The notes beneath the pieces were generated by a model. That model saw only the letters and a list, made by a program, of their open reading frames with translations, was not told the DNA's origin and searched no databases. A stretch of DNA of 64,000 nucleotides from Cordia subcordata. Lineage: Eukaryota; Streptophyta; Magnoliopsida; Boraginales; Cordiaceae. Made by a program: the position numbers and the translations under genes. This document shows positions 23,067-36,000 of this stretch, in pieces; position 1 is the first letter of the stretch, and each line of letters begins with the position of its first letter. The stretch spans positions 12,782,501 through 12,846,500 of the forward strand of contig JAPTOF010000010.1 of assembly GCA_028554755.1 (NCBI GenBank), read 5' to 3'.

Positions 23067-24838
23067 TGACCACGTCGTTGTATGGCCAAATAATAACAAT
23101 TAAATCAAGCAACGACAAAATCACAAAATTTATCCTCTTTATCACACGAATGCAACTCGAGGGTCGAACCACGGGGAATCGGGATTGCTGTCAAGAATTG
23201 AAAAGAAATAAAAATAACTAAAAGAAACTAAAACTAAAAATTTAAGAGAACTAAACTAAATACTACGAGTGCAACAATTTTTATACTAAACGAAATCGAA
23301 AAAAACTAAATTAATTGAAAAAAAATAATTGCAAAATTCAACCAAAAAATTGCTAGACCTAAATTTAGGGGAAACGCGATTCAAGGTGATAACCAGAAAA
23401 TTATCTTATTCATGTTCGTTAACTTCAGGATTTCCAATTAAGCACAAGGGATCAGGCTACAAGCTCTAACTCACTTAGATTAATTAACTAAAGCTATTAA
23501 GGTATAATCTATCTCAATGGCATAAATTATCTCTCACTTTTTCTTTAATTAATTAATCTCACATATCCTAGAAAATCAATTGAGACTAAAAAGGCATAGG
23601 CTATTTCAGTGGGATAACCTATCTCAATCTTGAAACAACTAATTAAATCTAGTTCTGTTAAATGATCTATATTCATACCCACAAGAACCTACAAGATTCC
23701 TATATGGCAAAAGGCATAAATTCTTGACTAACGAAAATTAGCTACAAGCATAATAATGATTAATCAAGAATTTAATAGCAATAAAGCACAAATACGAATA
23801 ATCAAATAAATCTCAAAGAATCCGAAACATGAATAAAAATAATCATTAACTATCACCCCGAATCATGGGTGTTTAATTCATAATTAATTTCAAAGCAAAA
23901 ATTGAAAAGAAATTGAGAACGGAAAAACTCATCGTATTATTCCTAGACAAATAAGTTGATAAAGTTTTTTGCCTCCAATTCTCTTCAAGAGCTGCTCCCC
24001 AACTTTTCCTTCAATTTAATGTTCTGCAAATTCTTAGGTTGGAGTCCTCCTTTTTCTGTTGTGTGTTGTGGGTATTTATAATGGTATCAAATTTCTTTTC
24101 AAATCCCCCTTGGATTAGAAAACTGCTGTTAGTTTTTATGCTCTCTTTTGACCAACATTTTTGACCATTATAAAGGCAGATCTGGGCTGAGCTCAAAAGA
24201 AGGAAAGTTGTAGCTCTATGAATTAGCTTTCCATAACCACAAGAATCACCTTATTTGGACCTCTGTAGCCCAAGTTACGCCCAAAATACTGATATGTGTC
24301 CAGCAGGTGATGGGAATTTTCTAAACGTGTTGTGACAGATTTTTCACCTCGATCCCCCTTGAATTTGGAAAGATGGTCTTCACAAGAATTGCATCCCTGC
24401 CTCTTAGGAGTCCAATGGCCCAAGAATAACGTGATTTTGACCTCTAGAGTTGAAGTTATGAGCAAAATATCAAAACTGGTCTGACAGGAAAAACTTTCCA
24501 AAAATTAACACCAAGGTCACTTGCCATATTCATTCACCAATGATTTTATTTGCAAGAAAGGCCAAAGTTCCTTGTTTTCTATGAGAAATTGATCCTTGAT
24601 CCATATATTTGAGCACAATACTTCTCCATTAAATTAGTCCAACTCAAATTATTATTGATCTCCAACTTCAATTGCCTAGAATCATCTGTGAATTATTCTT
24701 GTAAGCCTCCACAAAATATCTTCTTCTCTCGAACGAGACTAGATTAAATAATTTCCAAAATAAATCACTTTAACCACTTTGATATATGTAATTGCATGCA
24801 AAACAATGAAATTTATCGCAAAATATGAAGACACATCA
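23067..24838 (-). mobile_element. Solo LTR inserted in the Copia-1 integrase
   Basis: On the minus strand the 1772-bp unit starts TGATGTGTCTTCATATTTTG and ends CGACGTGGTCA. A perfect 5-bp duplication AATTG flanks it (23062-23066 and 24839-24843). The minus strand contains CCCCGTGGTTCGACCCTCG near its end, a phrase shared in altered form with the solo LTR at 897. If one AATTG and the unit are ignored, the integrase frame runs from RERGIV into FHKSYLDTPQQN without a gap. No coding content. It is a later insertion than Copia-1. Confidence 0.85.
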
Positions 24839-24843
24839 AATTG

Positions 24844-26990
24844 TATTTCACAAGTCTTATTTAGACACTCCACAACAAAATAGAGTGGCTGAACGAAAAC
24901 AACATCATATTTCTAAAGTTGCACGCACTTTTCTCTTGCATGCATTCATTCTATATGCTTCCTGGTTAAATTCTGTCTATATTGCTGTTTCCGCTATCAA
25001 TGGACTTCCTACTTTAACTATTTTCTTCAAATCATCTTGTGAATTATTATTCAATTGGATTCTAGACTGCTCATTTCTCTGAGCTTTTAGGTGTACATGT
25101 TTTCCAAATTTAACTGTCGACACTGACCACAAACTGTCACCTAGGTCTGTCCCTTGCATCTTCTCAGGATATGTAAATGATTATAAGGGCTATAGGTGTC
25201 TTGATCCTCGTATTGGGCGTGTTTATGTCAACAAACACGTGCACTTTAATGAATAGGCATATCTTTGCCGCACATTGGTGTCTTTCATTATGCATTCCCT
25301 ACCCCATTCTCTTGTCACTCAAATCACGGCAATCCCCTAACCCCTTTCTACTATTACAAGGAATACTCATTCTTCACCCTCTTTCTCGAGTGTCCTAAAC
25401 CTTTATCTATTCCTGGTTTCAATTTATCATTATAGGTTGCCTCACCGATTCTTTTGGATTCCCAATTGCCTGCTAGCGGCCCTACCTTCTCTTCTTTGCC
25501 TATGTCAACTATGGATAGTATTGCTTTCTCTTCATCCATTGAACATGGAATAACACATCCTACTTCTGTCTCACTCTCTATGAGCCATGCAAACACCCAT
25601 CCCATGCAAACAACGTTGAAATCTGGCATTCAAAAGAAAAAGCAGATTCTATCTTCAGCTGTACACACTTATGAAATTGAACCCTTATCATTCACTGTTG
25701 CCTATTGCAGTCCTCATTGGCGTAATGCCATGGCAGAAGAATTCAACGCACTCATTCAAAATCACACATGGGAACTTGTTCTACCATCACCAATCAAAAA
25801 CTTAGTTGGTTGTAAATGGAATAGTTGAATTAAGTATAATTCTGATGGCACTGTTAAGCACTATAAAGCATGTCTCGTGGCTTAGGGGTTTCATTAACAG
25901 GCAACTATTGATTATTCTGGAACTTCTATTTCTATTGTAAAACGTACCACTATCAAAACTGTTTTGACTATTGCTTTATCTTGTTCTTGGGTGATTTGGT
26001 AGCTTGATGTAAAAAACTGCCTTTTTACGTGGATATCTCACTGAAGAAGTTTACATGAAACAAACTAAACAAGGCTCTTTATAGGCTCAAACAAGCTCCA
26101 GGGGCATGGTTTCATTGGTTTAGCTCTTTTCTTCTTTCTTACGGGTTTACCTGCAGCTCAACTGATATCTCTATGTTTATCTCTTGTGAACCCCATGGCA
26201 TGCTTATTTTACTCATCTATGTGGATGATATTGTACTAACGGGTAGTTCTGCCTTTCTTGTATTTTAGTTTATTCACACTCTTAGCGCATAATGCGAAGC
26301 TTGTCAAAACACCATTGCCATCCAAATCCCCTTTGTCACTTTATGATGTTGATTTATTAGATGATCCTACTATGTTTCATAGCATGGTTGGTGGGGTTCA
26401 ATACTTGACATTGACTAGGCCTAATTTAGCTTTTACATTCAACCTAGTGAGTCAATTTATGCATGCTTCTCGATCTGTGCATTTGTAGCTAGCCAAACGA
26501 ATATTTCACTACTTGAAAGGTATTGTTAATCACGGTATACACTTATTAGTTACTAATAATCCTTCACTTGTAGGTTATACAGATGCTAACTGGGTTGACT
26601 GCCCAGATAGTCATTGTTCTACTACCGGTTATGCAGCTTTTCTTGGGTTCCAATTTGATTTCTTAGTAGTCTAAGAAGTAGCCTATCGTTTCTTGATCCA
26701 ACACAAAAGATGAATATCGATCTCTTGCTTATGCCTTCGCAGAGACTTATTGGGTACGTCAACTTCTGTGCGATTTGCAAGTGTTCTTAGCTTCGCCAGT
26801 TGTTCTATATTGTGACACATACCTCTCTATAAATCCAGTCTTACATGCTTACACTGAGCATGTAAAAATTGATATTCATTTCATGAGGGAAAAAGTTGCT
26901 CAAGGGGATGCCTTGGTAAAGTTTGTTCCTACTGAGTTCCAACTTGCAGATATTTTTACGAAGGCGCTATCCTCTAGCTAGTTTCATGAA
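24844..26990 (+). pseudogene. Copia-1 integrase C-terminus, RT and RNase H
   Basis: It starts FHKSYLDTPQQNRVAERK (integrase PQQN motif), then VYVNKHVHFNE. The RT opens with PHWRNAMAEEFNALIQNHTW and retains an intact LLIYVDDIVLTGSS catalytic box near 26212-26250. A deletion then removes the end of RT. RNase H is seen as DDPTMFHSMVGGVQYLTLTR, GYTDANWVDCPDSHCSTTGY and KIDIHFMREKVAQ...LADIFTKALS. Stops and frameshifts occur throughout. Confidence 0.75.
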
Positions 26991-27035
26991 CTCAAGACCA
27001 ATCTTACCATGATTTCATCACGCTCAGATTGAGGG

Positions 27036-27179
27036 TATATTCACATAGATATTATTGTAAAAATATCTCTTGTATTACCTTATATATAAAGGTTATGGTT
27101 GTAACTTGTACAAGATAATATTGTGTATAAATATACACCAACATACCTTAGTTGAGGTATGATCCTCAATAATTTCTCA
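27036..27179 (+). repeat. Copia-1 3' LTR
   Basis: 144 bp starting TATATTCACATAGATATTAT after the purine tract and ending CAATAATTTCTCA, followed by the CACAG duplication. Read from the minus strand it begins 43 bp after the dioxygenase stop codon, so it may supply 3'-end sequence to that gene's transcripts (inference). Confidence 0.8.
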
Positions 27180-27222
27180 CACAGTGCATTTAACCTAACA
27201 CCTATAGTCAACACAAACAAAC

Positions 27223-27530
27223 CTACTTCACTTGCTTCCTTATTTGATCTAAGCACGACTTTCCTTTAAGCTGCTTACCTCGTTGTAGTTCCATGTAGTC
27301 TTTATACTTCATTGGAATATATGCAGGTTCACTACTTTCACTCTCCACCAGTTGCGGCGCAGGACAAACAATTGTCTCAAGGGCAGGACCATTGGCAAAC
27401 CCCAAGGATATTCTTGTCTCTTTATTGTTCAGAACTACTCTGTGTAAAACACTCTTATATTTTCCATTGCTAAATATCTGCAATAGGATATGGTACATTT
27501 TTCTATTATTATCTCCTTTGCATAATAAAG

Positions 27531-27561
<31 letters not shown>

Positions 27562-29981
27562 GATATGTATGATCTCTTCTAAAATTAATGTCGCATTTGG
27601 TTTGCTTGTTTTCTATTCTTATTTTCATAGAAAATTAGAGCTTTGATAGAAAACATGTTTAATTGACTAGTTTTTCTTCCATGTTTTGAAAACTAAGAAT
27701 TGTTTTTGAAGAAATCAGGAAAAATCGATAAATTATCTTTCACAATTTCCCAAATTGTACTTCCTAAAAATTTCATGGAGTATGCAACATACACACATTA
27801 TCTCATGCAAATTGTCACTCACACGTACAGTTTTTGTAGACATGCATGTACAATTTTGACATGTACAAATTTTCCTAACACAAACAAAAAGACAAACAAA
27901 ATACATACAAAAAACATAGAGTATTAAAGCAAAACATACACATACAATTTTCACTATTGAAAAGTAACTTTCACTGTTGTCATTGTTGAAATAAAAAAGA
28001 AAAGATTAAAGAGCAAGCATGGGAGAGGAAAAATATGTTTATAAAAACTATTGGAGCCACCACTTACTATCGCTCTATAAACAAGAGAAATTGATAATCA
28101 CAATGCTATAAATTCTTGGTATATTTTGAAGAATACAATAACAAAGTCTATTTATAGGTCTCATAACTTGGTATAATAAGTTTGGTAGCTAGACTAGTGA
28201 GAAAACTATGAATAATAAGGAAAATAACATAATAAAGAAATCCATATAATTATTATCTAAATCTAGACTATTACCTAAACTAGTGCCATAAGATAAGGAA
28301 ATATGTTTATTGCCCTCCTCAAACTCAAGTGGTCATTGTAGCCCAACTAGAGATTGATAAATGAATTATTGAGAATTCTTCGAAAGGTTTCGATGCATTG
28401 ATGTTAAACCAACCAAGAAATGAGAACTGAGAAATGAACTAACCAAGAATTGAAAATTGAGAAACAAATTGAGCAGGAATCAAGAAATAAGCCAAGTGAG
28501 AACCAAGAACCAAAGAACTTGAATCTTCAACAATGGCTAATATAGTTTCTTGATCCATGACGAACAAGAAATAGAGAGAAGAAGAACATACTATAAAGAA
28601 ACAAAGACAGAATGGTCCAAATCAGATTGTAGATAAATAGAGACCAAAAAAATATTACCTAAATTAGCATGCAAAGAGATAGAGACCGAAGAGATAAAAG
28701 GTCTAGGAATGGAATATGGTGTCAACAGAATATAGAGAATTCAAGATTGCGACAAAATATTGGTGGTAACAACGAGATAACAATGCCATAGGCTACTAGT
28801 ACAACAACTCTGATGCCATGTTGAAATAAACAAGAAAAGATAAAAGAGCAAGCATGGGGAAGGAAAATATGTGTATTGAGAATAATTGGAGCTACCATCA
28901 ACTGTGGCTTTATAAAATAGAGAAATTAATAATGATTACATTGAAAATTATTGGTACATAATGAAGAATGCAATAGCAAAGCCGATTTATAGGACTCATA
29001 ACATGGTGAACAGGTTAGGATAGCTAGACTAGTAACGAAACTATGAACAATAAGGAAAAATATTATAATAAAGAAATCCATATGATTATTATCTAAATCT
29101 AGACTACTGCCTAATCCAGTGCCATAAGATTAAAAAAGACATAAGAAATCTAAATATAGTCTAACAATTAGACAAAATCCTTTTTCTAATTTTACAAAAG
29201 TAAAAAAATACAAATTAATTTTGAGAGCAAATGCTGCCTAAGTTTCATATTTTTTGAATTCTAAGAGGAGTTTGATGTTGAAATGTGTTTAAATTTCCTC
29301 CACAAATTTTATGTGGGAGATTCATGTAATTACTGGATGCCTTACCTCGAGATGATCACCAACATTGACCAGAATAGCATTTGGGAGGGTATTTATGTTG
29401 ACCCATTTATTGTTACGTTGTATCTGTAAGCCTTTAACATTGTTGTCTATGAGAAATGTCAAAAGGCCATGATCTGAGTGTGGAGGCATACCAATAGCCA
29501 GTTCAGGCTGTGGACAAGGTGGATAATAATTGGCAACAAAGAGTTGGAAACTTGAGTCCAAGTTTAATGCTTGGTGCATGTAGCTTCCTTCTAGTCCTAA
29601 GCTTTCTGATATGCCCTTGAGTAATTCCATTGCCACTTCTCGTGTTCTTCGAGAGTACTCCAGTAACAATTCACTAAAAACCATAAACATTTGGTTACTA
29701 GAAAGTATTAACACACCTTATAGAGTTACAGGTAAATTATAGAAAATACAAGGTTCAAATTTGGATCACTTGTTAGTGTTACAATATCAGCTTGTTAGTG
29801 ACAAAGAAAATTGGAGCAAGTAGTTGGCAAAAAAAGAGCTTTAGATAAAGTGTTCATATATTAATAATTCATATGAATTAGATACTATCATTATACTTGG
29901 CTACAATATAACCACAAATTAAGCTCAAATACACCAAATAGTAAGCATGTCTAATATTCAAAAAGCAATATGTCTCGTTAC

Positions 29982-30014
<33 letters not shown>

Positions 30015-33000
30015 AATTTGAAGTGTAAATTTGCTTAGGGCTATTCTTTCATCGGGGAAACCCAATTACTTAACTGATTTTTTAGGTATGGGGAAATCAT
30101 GTTTGGAGAATTAGAAAAATATATTAGGGGTAGGGAAAAATTTTGGGGAAATGGGTTAGAGATCATAATAGAATTTGTTTTTGAAGAAAACCTGAAACTC
30201 GATATTTTTATTTTTCTATGATATATATACTTATGTACATCATTTAGTTATATCATATATGTTATAATATATTAATATAATATATCTTAAACGTGTTCTT
30301 AATCCTTATTTCTTATTAGAGTTTCACTTTACTGCTTCAACATCTTCTTAGCCAGTTAACCTCTTTCCATTTTCTTCTTTTCTCTTTCCATTTTCTTTGC
30401 TATGCTTTACGTTTGGTCTTTGATTTATATTTTGAAGTCTAGATTATATATTTTTGTTCACATTATAAATTTAGAATTTCTCGATAGAGGTTCTATTTAA
30501 AATTAGTTTTGAACTTTTTGAGAAAGATTTTGGGATTCCCCAAACCCCAGTGGTTTCTCCCCATTCCCTATTTCTCCAAATTATAATCCTCAATGGTGAA
30601 TTGGGGCGGAGAATGAAACAAAATATCTTCTCCAAAAATTATTTTTGGAAAAGGGGAAATTGTTTATTTGGGTGGGGATTCCCTAGTTAATACTCCTAAT
30701 TTTACTTGAGAACTTGGGATTTAATGGGACACAACTAAACTCTAGATACACAACAAATTTGAGAAAATGTGTCCTTCGCCACTAGTGCACACGCGGCAAG
30801 ATGATTAAGTAAGGGCACGTGACCTCTAGAAATCTATAAATATTACTACTTCCATAACACATGTTTCACTCTCTAAGGTTCATAGTACTTGGACTCACTA
30901 AATATAAACAAAGTATACATCACTGACATAAGTATCAAAGTATGTTTGGTCAGTGCCATATTAGTGTCCCAAAATCATGATTCTTCTGCACTTGTCTACA
31001 TAATTCTTAACCTTAACCTTGGAAGATTTTTGGATGAAGAACATGATTTTTCACCTAATAAGCTTGCCCTTATCAAATTAGCTTTTTGACGTTCATAAAA
31101 TAACATCCATAAATCGAAAACTCATCTTCCCTAGTTATGCATGGATAGTTTGGTTTACCATGGTTTAATCTCACTTTTACAAGCAAAATTGTGTAAGACA
31201 TTTATCACTTAACTTGTAGTCGAGATATTTGACTAACTCTTGAAGCACAAGATCTGGACACATCCAAGGTGTATCCCTACGCTTTTCATCTCTAATTCTA
31301 TGCCATTTGGAATACTAACAAAATGATGAAAGCATATCTCGAGGAACCTAAGACTACTGCAGATGTGTTTTTGTTGTGTAGAAGCCTATATTTGAGGATA
31401 ACTTATCATTATAGCCCTTCACAACCTTTCTCCAAAATATGACACATCTGTCACCATGTTAACAACTTTTTTGGGGTTCTTACTTGAAATTGTGTTTGTC
31501 ATAAGCATATAGTGCTAGGAGCCCATCTTGAGCTAATTTTGCAGCCTATAGAGCCTTCTACCTTCTTAGCCTATGCAGTCACCTAACTCTAGCAAACACA
31601 ATTGTCTCCTCAAACTCGTAATCATAATTGAGGCTATGGGCTTACAATCGTGGTTATGGGTGTGGTTAACAATGCTTCTTATTTTTCCTCAGGTAGTAGT
31701 AGTGGTCAAGTTCAACAATCAGTCCTTAAATCTCATGGTATAATCCACAATACTCTAGTTAATGAAAATTGTTTTTGTATAATGGTCATCAAGCAATTTT
31801 TAACTCAAATTCTATTTCTCTTAAGGATAAGCCACAGGGCCAACTCTTTTTCACAGCACTAGCGACCTTTACCCTTTTATGTTGAAAGTGCATCTCCAGC
31901 ACTACATGCATTGGTAGCCAGCCAAATAAATAGTGAAGTCTAATACCGTCATTTAGGGCGTCCTATTCAAGAGTATTTTATTTTTTGTAGTTGGAAAATT
32001 TGATTTCTTTTTTAGATAAACATTCTTTTGCATGTATAGATTGTAATATGGGAAAATATACTTAACTATCCTTTGATAATGTTGCACATACTTATTTTCC
32101 ATTGTTTTTAATACACTCTTATGTTTAAACTTCTCTTGTGGCTTCAAGTTTAGGTATAAATATAATTTTTCATATTGATGGTTTTCTTGTTTCACTTGGA
32201 TCTTTCCAATATCTAAAAAATTTGAGGTTCTTGTGCATTTCAAAACTTTTAAAGCATAGATCAAAAATCAAATTGATGCTAAAATCAAGTACTTTCAAAG
32301 TGATAGAGATGGTGAATTTAATAATCATTTATTTTATTAATTTCAATGCACAAATAGAATTGTTTTTCTTAAATCATGTCTAGACATACCTCAACAAAAT
32401 AAAGTGTTTGAACAAAAACAAAGTCATCTTAATGACAATTTGCATACCTTTTTTAGTCATATAGGGATGCCCCATGAATTTTGGCTTGATGCAATGCACA
32501 CTGTAGTGTTTTTCATAAATAGATTCTTTTTACCTTCTCTTAATCATCACTCTCCATTTGAGTTGTTTAAGCAATCACCTAATAATAGCTTAGGAACTTT
32601 GGTTATGCTTGTTTTCCTAACCTTTCAACTCTCATGTCTCAAAAACTTACTCCTTGATTAGTGCATTGTGTTTTTCTTAGCTATGCTCCATGTTGCAAGG
32701 GCTATAAATGTTTAAACCCTAAAACAAGTTGAGTTTATGTTAGTCAGCTTGTACACTTTGATGAAAATTATTTTCCTTATTTTTGCACTTAGAATCTTGT
32801 AGACTCTTATGTCTAGTCCATCTCCACTTATCAAAATTCATGTTGTCCCTTAACAATTCAATACTCCTAACGCCCAGAATGAGCCGGAATCCACTCCCTC
32901 TAGTGTTAACCTCATTCCTATGTCACAAGCTCTTGACAAATGTCACCCCAGTCATTTTTGGTGCCTGCTCCGTTAATGCCTAATTCCACAATTGACTTGT

Positions 33001-36000
33001 CACCCACTTTTTATATGTCACCTATTAGTATGTCTCATGAAAGCTTTACTCAAGATCAGTATAGAACTATTGCACATTCTTCTCTTAATGTGCTCAATGT
33101 TCCCAAGTCCTTGTAGTCTAATGTTAATACATATCCCTAGTAGACTTGTGCCAAGTTCAGCATTCACAAGGAAAAGCAAATCTTATCTCCGGCCACACAT
33201 ATAGACACCATTGAACTAACATCTTTTACAGTTACTAAATGTAGTCCACATTGGAGCATTACTTTGGCAGAGGAATTCAATGCACTCATTGTAAATCATA
33301 CATGGGAATTAGTGCCACTATAGCCCACTAATTCTTAATTGGTTGTAAATGGATCTACAAAATCAAGTATAATATTGATGGGACTATAGCGGTATAAAGC
33401 AAGACTTGTGACTCAGGGTTTTCTTTAACAAGCAAGTATTGACTACACGAAAACATGTAGTTCTGTTGTTAACCCTACTACAATTGGACTATGTTATCTA
33501 TTGCTATTTCTCGCTTATAGGTCATATGACAACTTGATGTTAAAAATGACTTTCTCTATAAGCTTCTTAGTGAGGAGATCAACATGAAACAACTTCTTGG
33601 ATTTGTTGATCCTTAGAATCCCAATCATTTTGCAAGCTGAAAAAGGCTCTTTATAGCCTAAAACAAGCTCTAAGAGCTTGGTTTCATTGTTTTAGTTTTG
33701 TCTTTCTATCACCTTGCTTTGTTTCTAGTTTAATTGATACATTGATGTTCATTTATCATCATTCTTGCCAAATGCTTGTTTTAATGTTATATGTGGATGA
33801 TATTGCTCTCGCAAGAAGTTTGCCTTCTCTGTTGTTTGATTTCATTCAAAAACATAACCATACTTTTGCTAGGAAAGTTCTTGGTGATCTCCATTATTTC
33901 TTGGACATTCATGTGCATTGCATCTCTTCATCGCTTGTTCTTAATCAATCAAAATATGCACATGATTAGCTTTTCCTTAAATTTTCTATATCGGGCACTA
34001 AACTTATGAACACTCCCTTACCATTTAAAACTCAGCCTTCCTTACATGATGGTGAATTGCTTGATGATCTGACTGGATTTCATAGTATGAAATTGGTAGT
34101 TTGCATTACTTAACTTTGATTAGACCTGATTGACTTATGTTATTATTTAGTAAGTCAATTTATGCAAGCTCCATAGTCATCACATCTTCAAGCAGTTAAG
34201 CGTATTTTCAGATATCTTAAAGGCATGATAGATTATGGCTTCACTTTGCAAGTGGCTCTTTAGCCTACATTGATAGCCTATGCTAATGCAGACTGGACTA
34301 GTTGCCCAAATAGTCATCACTTTGTTACAAGTTATATAAATTTTTGGGTAAGAATTTCATATCCTGGTAGTCCAAGGAGTAACCCACAGTCTCTAGTTCT
34401 AGTACAGAGGCAAAATATCACTCTTTAGCATACACCTTGGCTATAACATATTGGGTATTTCAACTGGTTCATGACTTGGGCATTTTCCTAGCTCACCTAT
34501 AGTTTTGTTTTATGATAATATGTCACCTACATCCTAGGCTGCAAATCCAGTACTTCATGCTCGCACGAAAAATGTAGAAATTGACTTTCATTTCATTCAT
34601 GAGAAAGTTGCACAAGTGGATGTGGTTTTTCTCAGCCTTACAGTTGGTTGACTTCCTCACCAAATCACTATCTTGGTTTCATGAGATGAAGATTAATCTG
34701 GCCACTAGTACACCTCACTCAAATTAAGGGGTTATATTAGTGTATATGTTGTATCTCATATTTATGTTGTGTTGTACGAAAGGTATATGTCAATTGTATA
34801 CATTACAATCATATAGATACATGTAAACCACCCTAGTTCAGGGAGATATTCTTTAATCTTTTCAATGATAAATTTATGTTTAATATATATAAATATATGT
34901 GTATGTATGTGTATGTGTATGTATGTGTTGATGTGCGTTGATTGGGGTATGGGTGTATTGATGTCACTAGCATACATTTTAGGGGTGTTTAAGGTTTTAA
35001 CGAGTGCATTTGAGTGTCATTTCGTGCATGAATGTTGATATAATTTGAATGGGTGTGAGTGTGTATTTTAGTGCTTATTTGAGCTATTTTAAGTGCTTAT
35101 TGAGTGTTCTTTTTGGCTATTTCATGTGCTTTTGAATGTTTCATGTGTGTGTATGTTGTATTTGCTAATTTCTATTGTTGTTTTGGGCTTTTTATTTGCT
35201 TTTATTTTGATTTATTTGAGTTCTTAATTAATTAAAAATTAGTTAGGTTTTATTTTAATTAGATTAACTAAGTTAATTAGTTAAGTAGGTTAGATTAGAA
35301 TTAAAGTTTAGTAACTTAAGTAATTAGCTTAATTAACTTGTTTGTATGTTGTAAAACAAGTTTAGGGCTTTGAATAATTGACTTATAAACTATTTATGGT
35401 TCTCAATACATGCTTTATTACATTGTTTTATGGCATGATTTTGATAATTGAATTTGTATCTGTGTTCGATAAAATGCCTAAATGAGATTGCGTGTATTCT
35501 ATCTTATAGCATGCTTGATCTTTATTGTTTATCCTATTCTAAGCATGTCTATGTGATAGAATTAGGGTTTTCTATATGCTTATGTTATTGCCTCTTTGAA
35601 TGAAAGCATGCTACAATCTTCATACATGTAAGTTATGAAACGTTTCTATGGCTTCAAATCGACTTGTCTATGAGTTATTTTGAGGATCCTTTTTTAGAAT
35701 GTATGAAATTGAGCCTTTAAAGGCTGTAGTTGCTTGTTGTGATGTTGATTGTTGGCTCAAATTCCATGTTTAGGCTATAGTTGCGTTCCTTTAGCTAATA
35801 GGTGTCCGATATAATCTAACCGAACCTAGATGACTTAGTTCTTTGCTTTAAATCTAGCTAACGAGTTAAACACTAGGTTAAGATGCAATTAACTTCACCC
35901 CAGATTGAAATAGCTAGGCCCGAAATCCCTAGGCCATAAGGACTATGCAATACTCTAGGGATCCACCTAGGGATAGAGCCGCACTAAATCCTAGAGGATA

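Larger units (their letters stand above)
20100..27179 (+). mobile_element. Copia-1: full-length but dead Ty1/copia retrotransposon
   Basis: Two short LTRs (20100-20243 and 27036-27179, 144 bp each, roughly 80% alike by eye) are flanked by a perfect 5-bp duplication CACAG (20095-20099 and 27180-27184). TGGTATCAC directly after the left LTR is an initiator-Met-tRNA primer site, and AGATTGAGGG before the right LTR is the polypurine tract. Between them lie gag, protease, integrase, reverse transcriptase and RNase H remnants in copia order. The element carries a MITE (20655-20844) and a solo LTR (23067-24838). LTR divergence and many stops make it an old insertion. Its right end lies 38 bp beyond the stop codon of the dioxygenase gene. 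Confidence 0.85.

Noticed and set aside
25354..25629. 91-codon minus-strand frame
   Set aside because: It is the shadow of the Copia-1 pol remnant on the plus strand.
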